Shown here one piece after another: positions 43,442 to 52,168 of a DNA stretch of 64,000 bases; positions within the stretch are counted from its first letter, which is position 1, and each line of letters begins with the position of its first letter. The notes below the pieces were generated by a model that saw nothing but the letters and a program-made list of their open reading frames with translations, ran no database searches and was not told the DNA's origin. The stretch comes from Pseudoalteromonas luteoviolacea B = ATCC 29581. Lineage in GTDB: Bacteria > Pseudomonadota > Gammaproteobacteria > Enterobacterales > Alteromonadaceae. The position numbers and the translations under genes are program-made. The stretch lies in the NCBI GenBank assembly GCA_000333235.1, contig CAPN01000016.1:248001-312000 (forward strand), read 5' to 3'.

Positions 43442-45767
43442 CCCGTAATAGTGTGTTAATGGAGCTATTCGTTAAGCTCAAGAAACTGCGAATCGTAAGT
43501 GCTACACAAACACTCAGTAGACAAACCATTGATGTTAAGAAGTACAGTAAGCTTTGTAAGTTAGTTTCCATCGAAAATACAGCAAATATAAAAAGCACAC
43601 TTGTTGCGATAATTAATGGTTTAACCAACAATCGAAAACAGGCAAGCTTAAGCTGTTCATCTGACATGCCAAGCGCCAAGTAAGTGCCAAATAAGGTCGT
43701 GAGTTTGTTCATTCGAGCTGATACATGTAAAAACAGCGTAACGAGGGTCACTACAAACAAAAAAATAAGCAAAGAGAGCGCGCCTATCAGAAACCAAACA
43801 CGCTTTTGGTCGTAGGCAATGATCTGTGAATACAAGGATCCCCGTTCAGTTAAGCTTGATTTATTAAGCGGGCTAGAACTCAATAAAAATCCGGATATTG
43901 TCGGTAACTTTCCAGAAAATAAACTATAAATCATAGGAACTTGTCGATTATGCTGTCCAAAATGAGGAAGATCTTCGACTACTCCTGCGATACGAAAGTT
44001 ATCGTCTTTAATTCTAATACGATACGAGTCCAATTCGTGAATTGAATCCAAGGAGAAAAGCGCGAGCGCAGCCTCATTAATCACCAACGATTGCTCATCA
44101 AGTCGCCCATAAGCTACAAAGTTTGCGCGCAAGGTAGAAAAGTAATTGTGTGATACAAGTTGAACTTGCAAACGTCTCGTTTGGACCTTTTCCAAACCAT
44201 GTAACTCTACTTTTTCAAAAACCGATTTGGGGTCTAAAAAGCTTGTCGTAGCAAACGCACTCAGTGGATTAGTTTGAAGCCATTGACTGACACTCGATTT
44301 CGTCATCAAAGGCGTATCTATTGTTTTGATTTCATATTCACGAATGTCAGCGTCAAACCCTTTAATTTCCCGTTGCTGCCATTGCTGATGAAAATAAGTC
44401 ACAGTCAAAAGAATACAAAACCCTGCCACACTCATCTGGATGGCGATAATCGTAAACTGTAAATACGATTGTTTTCTTGATTCACCTAAACCTTGTTGCC
44501 GAGAAAACAACTTAGATTGAAACATGACTAAACTTGGTGCCAGGAATATGGCAAACGAAAATAACAATAACATTGAAAATGCTGCTAACAGTGCGAAAAG
44601 ACTTGGTTGCGGCAATGCAACACCTAATACCGCAACGATGGCTTCATGACTAGCAATCACATCGTAAATATAAAAAAGCGAAAGCGCACACAAACTCAAA
44701 CAGAAACCAAAAAACGGTATCGCTTCAAGGATAAATAATCGAATAAAATGAGCCAATGAGCTGCCATAAATAATCCGTACAGTGAATTCTTGTTCCCTAC
44801 TAACCATTTGAGCACACACGTAAGTGACCACATTGAATGTTGTGACAAATGCGAGTCCTAAAATAAAAAACAATAATAACCACCACTGCTCAATTAGTTT
44901 TTCGGTTACTTGAGGCGAGAACTCCACACCCGGTTCAAATTGGTAGCGGCCACCGCCGCCTTGCATGATAAATTGTGCGCCACTGTGAATATTCGCTATT
45001 TTTTCTTCTAACTCTGTCGCCACGGAGGTTGAATTAAAGAGATGCTTAGGCTCGATAATCAAATAGCGATTTTCTATACGGTTGATGGCGATTTTTTTTG
45101 CATGTTGCTCTAATTGAGCAAGCTGCACTTCATCGAGTGAATCTGGATAACGCAATTGAAGTTTGAAAATGGATGGAAGCCAATTTTCATGAAGCCAAAA
45201 CTGCACACTTCGACCGCCGATTTCACTCGCACTGCTCGGTAAAACACCGGCTAAAACAAATGCCTTTCCCGCTTCCCCGATATAAATTGTATCACCAATC
45301 TTACCTAAGTTATCTCGTTGTGATTGCCAAAAGGCATGAGAAACCCACACGGTAGGTTGATCAGTAGAATTGATTAAAAGCGATTGCAGTTGCCCTGAAA
45401 GTAATGACATCAACGCATCATCAAAGAGCGCTAATGTAATCGGCTGCGTTTGATTTCGCAAAGCCAAACTAAGGGTTTGCTCGTAAAGCGTGACACTCGC
45501 CACTGTTTTGACCGCTGAGTGTGACGTTAAGATCTCCTGTTCAGCTTTAGACACGGGCATCAATAGACCGCTTTCATTTGCTTTGCCCAACGTGATAAAA
45601 TCAGATTCGGTCGTAAACCATTCAGGTCTATCGCTGAGAATTCGCTCTCCAATCCCCAAAACGACTACTAAACAAACAATAACCAGGCTTAAGCTCCCGC
45701 CAATTAGTAACAATTGTTTGCTATTTCGTTTTGACTGTCTGAGGCCATAGAAAAACTCAAACCACAT
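43437..45767 (-). CDS. ABC transporter permease, FtsX/MacB type
   Basis: 776 residues. An N-terminal membrane helix (about 20-43) is followed by a periplasmic MacB-PCD-like domain (about 45-290), then three helices of a first FtsX block (about 290-410). A second block follows with a helix (about 435-455), a second periplasmic domain (about 460-650) and three C-terminal helices (GALSLLIFLFVVTLVTLF region to the end). This two-FtsX layout is that of mechanotransmission exporters that act on periplasmic substrates. It overlaps the ATPase gene by 11 bp and is the last gene of the operon with adaptor, ATPase and a secreted micropeptide, so it is inferred to export that peptide. Confidence 0.9.
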   Translation of the reverse strand: MWFEFFYGLRQSKRNSKQLLLIGGSLSLVIVCLVVVLGIGERILSDRPEWFTTESDFITLGKANESGLLMPVSKAEQEILTSHSAVKTVASVTLYEQTLSLALRNQTQPITLALFDDALMSLLSGQLQSLLINSTDQPTVWVSHAFWQSQRDNLGKIGDTIYIGEAGKAFVLAGVLPSSASEIGGRSVQFWLHENWLPSIFKLQLRYPDSLDEVQLAQLEQHAKKIAINRIENRYLIIEPKHLFNSTSVATELEEKIANIHSGAQFIMQGGGGRYQFEPGVEFSPQVTEKLIEQWWLLLFFILGLAFVTTFNVVTYVCAQMVSREQEFTVRIIYGSSLAHFIRLFILEAIPFFGFCLSLCALSLFYIYDVIASHEAIVAVLGVALPQPSLFALLAAFSMLLLFSFAIFLAPSLVMFQSKLFSRQQGLGESRKQSYLQFTIIAIQMSVAGFCILLTVTYFHQQWQQREIKGFDADIREYEIKTIDTPLMTKSSVSQWLQTNPLSAFATTSFLDPKSVFEKVELHGLEKVQTRRLQVQLVSHNYFSTLRANFVAYGRLDEQSLVINEAALALFSLDSIHELDSYRIRIKDDNFRIAGVVEDLPHFGQHNRQVPMIYSLFSGKLPTISGFLLSSSPLNKSSLTERGSLYSQIIAYDQKRVWFLIGALSLLIFLFVVTLVTLFLHVSARMNKLTTLFGTYLALGMSDEQLKLACFRLLVKPLIIATSVLFIFAVFSMETNLQSLLYFLTSMVCLLSVCVALTIRSFLSLTNSSINTLLRG

Positions 45768-46476
45768 TATCGATCACCTTTAAGCTACGCCTAGTATTAA
45801 TCACTTCACCATCTTTGAGGGTAATTTGTGTTGGGCACATTTTGGCTTGCTTTTCATCGTGCGTTACCATAACGACAGTGCGACCTTGATGATGAAGCCT
45901 CGCCAACAAATCAAAAATTATCTTTGAGTTTTGCGTGTCTAAATTACCCGTTGGCTCATCAGCTAAGATGAGATCTGGATGTGTAGCGATAGCTCTTGCA
46001 ATTGCGACTCGTTGCTGCTGACCGCCTGAAAGTTGCGAAGGATAGAATGAAGCTTTGTCTTTTAAACCAACCTCCAAAATCGCCTCTTCCACCACTTTAA
46101 GTGCGGTTGTTCGAGAAAATTCGGGTTGATAACTGAGAGGTAACATGACATTTTCTAAAACGGTCATATCTTGAACTAAATTGAAATTTTGAAAGATCCA
46201 ACCTATGTGTCTATTCCTTAATTGGGCCAATTGAAATCGGCTTAGCACGTTTACCGGATGCCCACTTAAAACATACTCACCTTGATCGTGTTGCTCTAAC
46301 AGCCCCAAAATTGATAGGAGTGTCGACTTCCCTGAGCCAGAAGCACCTGTAATTGCGACAAAATCCCCCTTATAGATAGCCAAATCAATGTGTCTAAGTA
46401 CAACCGTCTCTTGCCCTCCTGCTTTAAAGGATTTATGCAGACCTTTTAGCTTTATAAGTGCAACAGGATCATCCAT
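45757..46476 (-). CDS. ABC transporter ATPase, MacB/LolD type
   Basis: 239 residues. All nucleotide-binding motifs are intact: Walker A GASGSGKS (44-51), Q-loop Gln96 (GWIFQNFNL), signature LSGGQQQR (149-156), Walker B LILADEP with Glu174, D-loop GNLD, and His in MVTHDEKQAK. This belongs to the o228/LolD-MacB-FtsE branch, which partners with FtsX-like permeases. It overlaps the adaptor gene by 8 bp and the permease gene by 11 bp, typical of tight translational coupling. It powers the adjacent permease, and no substrate can be read from this subunit alone. Confidence 0.96.
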   Translation of the reverse strand: MDDPVALIKLKGLHKSFKAGGQETVVLRHIDLAIYKGDFVAITGASGSGKSTLLSILGLLEQHDQGEYVLSGHPVNVLSRFQLAQLRNRHIGWIFQNFNLVQDMTVLENVMLPLSYQPEFSRTTALKVVEEAILEVGLKDKASFYPSQLSGGQQQRVAIARAIATHPDLILADEPTGNLDTQNSKIIFDLLARLHHQGRTVVMVTHDEKQAKMCPTQITLKDGEVINTRRSLKVIDNVV

Positions 46477-47677
46477 GTGACTCTCCTGACAAAGTTAACG
46501 CTACACGCTCTCCCGGCATTAGTCCTGAGATGATCTCAATTTGATCTTTGGTAATAAGACCCAAGTGTGCTTCACGTTTGACCAACTCACCGTGTTCATC
46601 AAACACCCATAATCCTTGAATAGCTTGACCAGACTCGACGTAGTCAGGCCGACTCACAACCACGGCGTGCTTATCCACTAGAATAATATTGCCTGATACT
46701 TCGATATTCAGCCTTGCGGTATTTGGCAACTCGCGAGGCTTCACATAAACTTGGATCTGATTATCAACGACGTTTGGCTCAATGTGAGTAACCTCTCCTT
46801 CTGCAAATTCCCCTTTAATATTAAGGATGACTTGCTGACCTTTTTCTAGTGAAGAGGCATAACTTGCTATCACTTTCACTTCAGCATACAGAGCATCACT
46901 TTGCGCAACACTGCCAAGACTTTTTCCTGAATCTAACCATTCACCCACTTTTATATGACTATCTAAGTTTTGAATAACCCCCTTCATACCAGCGGATATC
47001 AGTAAGTTTTCTTTATTCGTCCTAGCGACATCAAGACGAGCATTGGCTTGCTCTCGTCGAGCGTTGGCAACAGCAAGCTTTGCTAACCGAAGCTGTTCAA
47101 AATCTTGCGCTTCTTCTTTAGCTAATTGCGCTTCTAACTTGGCCTGCTTTGCAACAAGTTGTGCTTTCTTTAAATCTAATTGTGAAATGATTTTATCTTT
47201 GAATAGCTTTTCTTTTGCTTCAAGTTCAACATTAGCAAGGGCAAGTTGCGATTCTGTCATCGAGATCTGATTACGCAACTTACGCTGCTGACTCAATAAC
47301 TCACTTTCTAGCTCTTTGATATTCGCCTCTGCAGACATCAAAAGCATATTTGCTTCTACGAACTCTTGATCGACATTAATATTACTCAGGGTCAGGATGA
47401 CTGAATCAGGCTCGACAATATCACCCGGCCGAAAGTGCTTATTAACGACTGTACCTGAAATTTTTGGAATAATGCTACGCTCAGTTTCTGCTTTTAAATG
47501 ACCAAAAATTGGAATTTTTTCTGCAATCCGGCCATCTTCTACGAATGCCGAGGGCAAATGATTACTTTCGGAGTGGTTTGGGAGTAAAAACAACATTACC
47601 ACCCCTAACACCATTAATGTTGATATAAACAATTTAATATTGCTATTTTTATGAATTCTATCTTGAGGTATTTCCAT
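46469..47677 (-). CDS. HlyD/MacA-type periplasmic adaptor
   Basis: 402 residues. One N-terminal membrane helix (about 14-32, NIKLFISTLMVLGVVMLFLLP). A biotinyl-lipoyl-like half motif (SIIPKISGTVVNKHFRPGDIVEPDSVILTL) and a long alpha-hairpin (about 108-220, Glu/Lys/Ala-rich heptads) follow. The returning lipoyl half is SAGMKGVIQNLDSHIKVGEW, then beta-barrel and membrane-proximal domains (GLMPGERVALTL). It would link the inner-membrane permease to a TolC-type channel; a tolC gene is at 56.6 kb. The first gene after the micropeptide hairpin, it starts 31 bp downstream of that hairpin, consistent with read-through expression. Confidence 0.93.
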   Translation of the reverse strand: MEIPQDRIHKNSNIKLFISTLMVLGVVMLFLLPNHSESNHLPSAFVEDGRIAEKIPIFGHLKAETERSIIPKISGTVVNKHFRPGDIVEPDSVILTLSNINVDQEFVEANMLLMSAEANIKELESELLSQQRKLRNQISMTESQLALANVELEAKEKLFKDKIISQLDLKKAQLVAKQAKLEAQLAKEEAQDFEQLRLAKLAVANARREQANARLDVARTNKENLLISAGMKGVIQNLDSHIKVGEWLDSGKSLGSVAQSDALYAEVKVIASYASSLEKGQQVILNIKGEFAEGEVTHIEPNVVDNQIQVYVKPRELPNTARLNIEVSGNIILVDKHAVVVSRPDYVESGQAIQGLWVFDEHGELVKREAHLGLITKDQIEIISGLMPGERVALTLSGESHG

Positions 47678-47708
47678 GCATCAACCTGAATGAAAATTAA
47701 AAACGACA

Positions 47709-47734
47709 AAACACCATAATAAATTATGGTGTTT
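47709..47734 (-). terminator. Attenuator-like hairpin between micropeptide and exporter genes
   Basis: Perfect 12-bp arms AAACACCATAAT/ATTATGGTGTTT around a 2-nt centre, followed on the minus strand by TTTTGTCGTTTTT. Placed 22 bp after the micropeptide stop, it would let most transcripts end there and some read through into the exporter. Confidence 0.65.
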
Positions 47735-47755
47735 AATTGGCTTTATTGCGTATTA

Positions 47756-47902
47756 TTAACGAATAATAATACCGATGCAGCCACTTGAGTCACAGATAAT
47801 AATTAAAACATCTGCCATTGCTTGAGAGCTCATTACAGTTGCCATTGCCAACGATGCTGCACCTGCCGCTTTCACCCATGTATTTTTAATTAATGCTTTC
47901 AT
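47756..47902 (-). CDS. Secreted cysteine micropeptide precursor (48 residues)
   Basis: An ATG at 47902 with AAGGAAAA about 8 nt upstream opens a 48-codon frame. Residues 1-30 are a textbook Sec signal peptide: basic start MKALIKNTWVK, Ala-rich hydrophobic core AAGAASLAMATVMSS, and cleavage motif AMA. The predicted mature peptide is DVLIIICDSSGCIGIIIR, 18 residues: two cysteines (Cys37 and Cys42 of the precursor, CX4C) flanked by branched hydrophobic runs. A disulfide would give a small ring with beta-type arms. It is followed by a hairpin and a dedicated MacAB-like exporter, and preceded by a CSPC protein gene. No family is recognised; bacteriocin, toxin or signal are possible. Confidence 0.72.
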   Translation of the reverse strand: MKALIKNTWVKAAGAASLAMATVMSSQAMADVLIIICDSSGCIGIIIR

Positions 47903-47933
47903 TTTAATTTTCCTTTTATTATATTGATTAACA

Positions 47934-47951
47934 TTGATGTTTATACATCAA
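47934..47951 (-). repeat. Short hairpin between CSPC-protein gene and micropeptide gene
   Basis: TTGATGT/ACATCAA, 7-bp stem with a 4-nt loop, directly after the upstream stop codon and 30 bp before the micropeptide start. It may stabilise or separate the two messages; it lacks a T-run. Confidence 0.45.
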
Positions 47952-47954
47952 CCA

Positions 47955-48401
47955 TTATTTCGACAACGTCACCTCAATATGTGGCAATCCAAAATAATCC
48001 TTTTCATTCAGCACTTCTTTTTGCTGGCTGCATGGCGAACAATCTGAAACAGTACTATCAACAATCACGGTAACGAGCACTTTCTCATTTATTTCCCATG
48101 CTTTCTTAATTTTTCCATAGAGTTCAGGAAAGTTTTTTTCAACTTTACCAAGATCAAAACTTCCTTCTTTTTTATTACTACCCCAAGATTTTAAATAATC
48201 AGACTCAGATTCAAAAGTTAATCTTCCATAATCCAATCCATTACTTTTGTCTATAACAAAAGTTTGGGGGAATGATATATCTAACCCACTCGCTGCCCAT
48301 TTAAATAAATTTATATTAACAACCTCATCTTTTGCCTCTACAGCTGAACTAAAGGCAAATAAAAATGGAAGTAACAAAAAGCCAAAATTTCTTTTAAACA
48401 T
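47955..48401 (-). CDS. Secreted CSPC-motif protein, unknown function
   Basis: 148 residues, AT-rich codons unlike the surrounding core genes. The signal peptide MFKRNFGFLLLPFLFAFSSAVEA ends near residue 23. The body is mixed alpha/beta. Residues 107-131 (KVLVTVIVDSTVSDCSPC, then SQQKEVL) look like the strand-CXXC-helix start of a thioredoxin fold, with Cys121 and Cys124, but only 24 residues follow, so it is not a standard thioredoxin. As first gene of the operon with the two-cysteine micropeptide, it could help form its disulfide, or act as a chaperone or immunity protein; this is inference. The start ATG has AAGGAAA 7 nt upstream. Confidence 0.75.
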   Translation of the reverse strand: MFKRNFGFLLLPFLFAFSSAVEAKDEVVNINLFKWAASGLDISFPQTFVIDKSNGLDYGRLTFESESDYLKSWGSNKKEGSFDLGKVEKNFPELYGKIKKAWEINEKVLVTVIVDSTVSDCSPCSQQKEVLNEKDYFGLPHIEVTLSK

Positions 48402-48448
48402 TTAATTTCCTTATTTCATTTATAATGCACTCAATGAACTAATGCATT

Positions 48449-48478
48449 ATTAATTACAAACAAATTGCATCGTGTCAA
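48449..48478 (-). promoter_or_regulatory. Promoter of the micropeptide/exporter operon
   Basis: A perfect -35 TTGACA (48473-48478, minus strand) and an ATTAAT -10 (48449-48454) lie 18 bp apart, about 48 bp upstream of the CSPC-protein start. A TAATAA alternative lies nearby. It is the best sigma-70-like match in this AT-rich region. Confidence 0.55.
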
Positions 48479-48819
48479 TAACAAATTTAACAAAAAATAA
48501 ACAACAAAGATTTTAGCAACCCATGCTTTATCTAGACTAATTCAATATACGCAACAATCATATTTTGCAATGTTAATTAAAATACAGTTAAAGCTTCACT
48601 TTATTGTTTATTAAACCTATATCGTATTGTGCTTTTTCAAACAAAATTAAGGCTGTGTAATTCAACCAATTTTACGTAAATGACATCGTTCAAATAACCA
48701 TTTCCGCTTCATAGAGTTAGTCGCAACAACTCGCTAATTAGTTTTCTTTTTAGGGAATTTATTACGGAAAATTGGATTTATACTCAATCACTCTAGAGAA
48801 GCGTGACTTCAGCAAGAGT

Positions 48820-48972
48820 TTACGAGAGTTCAAGCAAAGCATTCATTTCGGCTAATGGCTTTCCCTTTATCAAAATCAATAACACGGCATCAACGTCTGT
48901 AAAACTTGCACTGTGGGAACGAAATCGTGTTTCCTTTAGGAGGTTACGCAAATTTGAAAGGTGTCGACATTC
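48820..48972 (-). pseudogene. Possible gene relic
   Basis: A minus-strand stretch of 50 open codons reads like protein (LRNLLKETRFRSHSASFTDV then DAVLLILIKGKPLAEMNALL). It is interrupted upstream by an in-frame TAA (48973-48975), beyond which the frame continues FQSFTVFSVLDTQM. There is no usable start. It may be a decayed gene; the overlapping plus-strand frame has no better claim. I do not recognise the family. Confidence 0.2.
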
Positions 48973-49106
48973 TTACATTTGCGTGTCTAGTACTGAAAAC
49001 ACGGTGAAGCTCTGAAACACGTATCGTCAATATAGGTAGGTAAAAAGTTAACAATGGTTGGAAGCAAGCCCAACAAAGTGAGCTTGCTTTAAAAGGGATT
49101 GTTCGA

Positions 49107-49670
49107 TTACTTAACAAATAGCGCTTTGATGTTCGCTAGATCCGATTTACCTGCAACGATTTCGTCAGGTGTCAAACCAGATAACTCATGAGGAAAAACC
49201 AACCATTCATCTGACTCAACAACAAAATAGTCTGGCTTCATCGGCACTTTGGTGTTCTTTGGTTTGTAATATGGACAAGCCACTCGAATATCTTGTGGCA
49301 AATTCAACCGCATTAATTCACTGAGTTTCTCTTTAAGCGCATAGATACTGCGACCTGAATCAAACACATCATCGACAATAAGCAGCGAGTTATTGGCGTT
49401 CGCATTTTCAATAATGTAATGTAGACCATGCACTTTAATTTCTTTGGATTGTTTACCGATGCCATAATAAGAAGAGGTGCGAACAGCGATATGGTCGGTC
49501 TCAATGCCCTTATAATCATAATACTCTTGTACGGCGATACCAATAGGCGCGCCACCACGCCAGATCCCGATGATAAAGTCAGGGCGAAAGCCATCTTCAT
49601 AAACTTGCGCTGCTAAGCGAAAAGAATGCTCTAGTAGCTCTTGAGCGGTAATATAAACCTTATCTGACAT
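49107..49670 (-). CDS. hpt: Phosphoribosyltransferase (hypoxanthine type)
   Basis: 187 residues from the ATG at 49670, which has GGGA 8 nt upstream; the ATG at 49676 is too close to it. The PRPP-binding loop LLIVDDVFDSGRS (about 106-118) defines a type I PRTase. GIWRGGAPIGIAVQ forms the PPi loop and RTSSYYG the flexible loop. The length and sequence are typical of the marine gammaproteobacterial proteins annotated as hypoxanthine PRTase, but base specificity (hypoxanthine, guanine or xanthine) cannot be read directly. It would salvage purine bases with PRPP. It is separated from parC by a terminator. Confidence 0.85.
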   Translation of the reverse strand: MSDKVYITAQELLEHSFRLAAQVYEDGFRPDFIIGIWRGGAPIGIAVQEYYDYKGIETDHIAVRTSSYYGIGKQSKEIKVHGLHYIIENANANNSLLIVDDVFDSGRSIYALKEKLSELMRLNLPQDIRVACPYYKPKNTKVPMKPDYFVVESDEWLVFPHELSGLTPDEIVAGKSDLANIKALFVK

Positions 49671-49754
49671 GTACATAATCCCGTGGAAATAATTAACCGC
49701 CTAGTTTAGCAAACGCCTAATAAAAAATCAGCGTCCGAAAAAAGGAAATAATAA

Positions 49755-49798
49755 AAAAGCGAAGCCATACGTGAGTTACCTCAAGATGCTTCGCTTTT
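49755..49798 (-). terminator. Terminator of parE-parC containing a repeat fragment
   Basis: Outer stem AAAAGCGAAGC/GCTTCGCTTTT (11 bp) and inner TGAG/CTCA, followed on the minus strand by TTTTTTATTATTT. The loop includes GTTACCTCAAGATGC (49775-49789), which matches the arm of the dispersed repeat at 62630-62654 in 14 of 15 positions. Confidence 0.82.
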
Positions 49799-49815
49799 CT
49801 TTGGCCGTCTACTTT

Positions 49816-52131
49816 TTACAATTCGTTATCCGCTTCCGGCTCGCTCGGTGCATCGTCTTGCGTCGATTCATTACTGATAACCTGCTCGATTTCATACTCA
49901 TCTACACGTTGTAATCCGCGAGGTAACTTATTACCGCGACGCCCTCGTTCACCATAATAATGCTCTAAATCACTCGGTTTTAAGGTTAACTTGCGCTTTC
50001 CTGCATGCAGGGTCACGCTTGCGCCTAACGGTACTACAGCAAGCACTTTAACGAATTCTTCGCGAGATTGAACTTTCGCACTTGGAATAGAGATGATCTT
50101 ATTTCCCTTCCCTTTGCCTAATTTAGGTAAATCACGTAAAGGGAACAACAACATACGACCTTCGCTTGAAATAGCCATACATAAATCAGTTGAAACATCA
50201 TTTACACTGATTGGCGCAAGTAATATAGCGCCGTTTGGCACGGTAACGAGTGCTTTACCGTTTTTGTTTTTTGATACTAAATCGGCAAATTCAGTAATAA
50301 AGCCGTAGCCACCGTCGGTTGCCATCAAATACATGTGTTTGTCATCACCCATAACCACATGCTCAAAGTTACAACCAGAACCAAGATTAAAGCGCCCAGT
50401 CATTGGCTCACCTTGACTACGTGCAGAAGGTAAACTGTGTGCATCGGTTGCAAACGCTCGACCAGATGAGTCGAGAAACACCGCTGGTTGATTACTGCGC
50501 CCATGAGCTTGCGCTTTAAAACTATCTCCAGCTCGATAACTGAGGCCCGCGGCATCAATATCATGACCCTTGGCTAATCGCGCCCACCCTTTGTCCGACA
50601 AAACGACAGTAACTGCCTCGGTTGGGATCAGCTCTTTTTCGCTCAACGCTTTAGCTTCAGCCCTTTCAATAACCGGTGAACGGCGTTCATCACCATAAAG
50701 ATCCGCGGCCTCTTGAATTTCTTTCTTCATTAACGTCGACATGCGACGCTCAGAGCCAAGTGTCTTCTCAAGGTTTTCACGCTCTTTTTCAAGCTCGTCT
50801 TGCTCACCTTTGATTTTAAACTCTTCTAACTTTGCCAAATGACGAAGTTTTAATTCTAGGATGGCTTCAGCTTGCTTATCACTCAAACCAAACCGCCCCA
50901 TTAATTCCATTTTAGGTTCATCGTAAGTACGAATAATCTCAATGACCTCATCAATATTGAGATACGCAATTAGCAAACCTTCCAAAATGTGTAAACGTGC
51001 AAGCACTTTATCGAGGCGATATTGTAAACGGCGACGCACTGTTTCACGACGAAAAACTAACCATTCAGTTAAAATGGCGCGTAAATCTTTTACTTGAGGA
51101 CGACCATCAAGCCCAATCATGTTTAGGTTCACACGATAGCTTTTTTCAAGGTCTGTTGTGGCAAATAAGTGCGCCATTAAAGGCTCAACTTTCACACGAT
51201 TTGAACGCGGAACAATCACAATGCGAGTTGGATTTTCATGATCGGATTCATCGCGAAGATCAGCTACCATTGGCAGCTTTTTGGCTGTCATCTGCGCGGC
51301 GATTTGCTCAAGAACCTTGGCTCCAGAGCATTGATGCGGTAACGCTGTGATCACGATTTCGCCTTGATCTTCGCTGTACACTGCACGCATTTTAATTGAC
51401 CCTCGCCCTGATGTGTAAATCTTTTGAATTTCACTACGAGGCGTTATTATTTCGGCTTCTGTTGGGTAATCCGGTGCTTGTACAAATTCTAATAACGCAG
51501 CAAGATCCGTTTTAGGGTCATCGAGTAATTGACAGCACGCACTCGCTACTTCACGCACGTTATGTGGTGGAATATCTGTCGCCATACCAACTGCAATACC
51601 CGTCACACCATTGAGCAAAATGTGCGGTAATCTAGCTGGCAAAACTTTAGGCTCATCCATCGTACCGTCAAAATTCGGCGTCCAATCCACCGTGCCTTGC
51701 CCAAGCTCTTTAAGCAAGATCTCAGAGAATTTTGATAAACGCGCCTCGGTATAACGCATTGCAGCAAACGATTTAGGATCATCAGCAGCACCCCAGTTAC
51801 CTTGACCATCTACTAACGGGTAGCGATAGCTAAAAGGCTGAGCCATTAATACCATTGCTTCGTAACAGGCACTGTCACCATGCGGGTGATATTTACCTAA
51901 TACATCACCGACCGTTCTGGCCGACTTTTTGTATTTCGCGGCAGCAGATAAACCAAGTTCACTCATCGCATACACAATACGACGTTGCACAGGCTTCAGA
52001 CCGTCACCAATATGAGGCAATGCACGATCCATTATCACGTACATTGAGTAGTTTAAATAGGCGTCCTCGGTAAAGCGCCCCATACTCTGCTGCTCAATTC
52101 CCTGCAATGACAGGGCTTCTAAATCAGTCAT
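49816..52131 (-). CDS. parC: DNA topoisomerase IV subunit A
   Basis: 771 residues (E. coli 752). Breakage-rejoining subunit of Topo IV, which unlinks daughter chromosomes. Catalytic Tyr127 is in [14 protein letters not shown] with Arg126 beside it. The quinolone-resistance region reads [11 protein letters not shown] with Ser87 and Glu91, the sensitive-type residues equivalent to E. coli Ser80/Glu84. A C-terminal beta-pinwheel domain is present (about 500-740), with a short acidic tail. It is 37 bp downstream of parE and shares its transcript. Confidence 0.98.
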   Translation of the reverse strand: MTDLEALSLQGIEQQSMGRFTEDAYLNYSMYVIMDRALPHIGDGLKPVQRRIVYAMSELGLSAAAKYKKSARTVGDVLGKYHPHGDSACYEAMVLMAQPFSYRYPLVDGQGNWGAADDPKSFAAMRYTEARLSKFSEILLKELGQGTVDWTPNFDGTMDEPKVLPARLPHILLNGVTGIAVGMATDIPPHNVREVASACCQLLDDPKTDLAALLEFVQAPDYPTEAEIITPRSEIQKIYTSGRGSIKMRAVYSEDQGEIVITALPHQCSGAKVLEQIAAQMTAKKLPMVADLRDESDHENPTRIVIVPRSNRVKVEPLMAHLFATTDLEKSYRVNLNMIGLDGRPQVKDLRAILTEWLVFRRETVRRRLQYRLDKVLARLHILEGLLIAYLNIDEVIEIIRTYDEPKMELMGRFGLSDKQAEAILELKLRHLAKLEEFKIKGEQDELEKERENLEKTLGSERRMSTLMKKEIQEAADLYGDERRSPVIERAEAKALSEKELIPTEAVTVVLSDKGWARLAKGHDIDAAGLSYRAGDSFKAQAHGRSNQPAVFLDSSGRAFATDAHSLPSARSQGEPMTGRFNLGSGCNFEHVVMGDDKHMYLMATDGGYGFITEFADLVSKNKNGKALVTVPNGAILLAPISVNDVSTDLCMAISSEGRMLLFPLRDLPKLGKGKGNKIISIPSAKVQSREEFVKVLAVVPLGASVTLHAGKRKLTLKPSDLEHYYGERGRRGNKLPRGLQRVDEYEIEQVISNESTQDDAPSEPEADNEL

Positions 52132-52168
52132 CTCACACCTTATTTGTTCTTATCATTTTGGCCATGAT

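Larger units (their letters stand above)
48402..49106. other. 705-bp AT-rich intergenic region upstream of the peptide operon
   Basis: No intact gene is supportable. The left 250 bp (48402-48650) are very AT-rich, and contain the operon promoter. The right half is less AT-rich and contains a possible gene relic at 48820-48972. A weak AAGCAAGC/GCTTGCTT hairpin (49062-49089) lies just after hpt. The composition step marks the edge of an accessory segment. Confidence 0.6.

Noticed and set aside
48803..49015. 70-codon plus-strand frame in the intergenic region
   Set aside because: No Shine-Dalgarno sequence, no recognisable domain, and it lies antisense to a stretch that reads more like protein.
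49062..49089. Hairpin AAGCAAGC/GCTTGCTT as terminator of hpt
   Set aside because: Correct place but a long loop and no T-run on the minus strand; too weak to list as a terminator.
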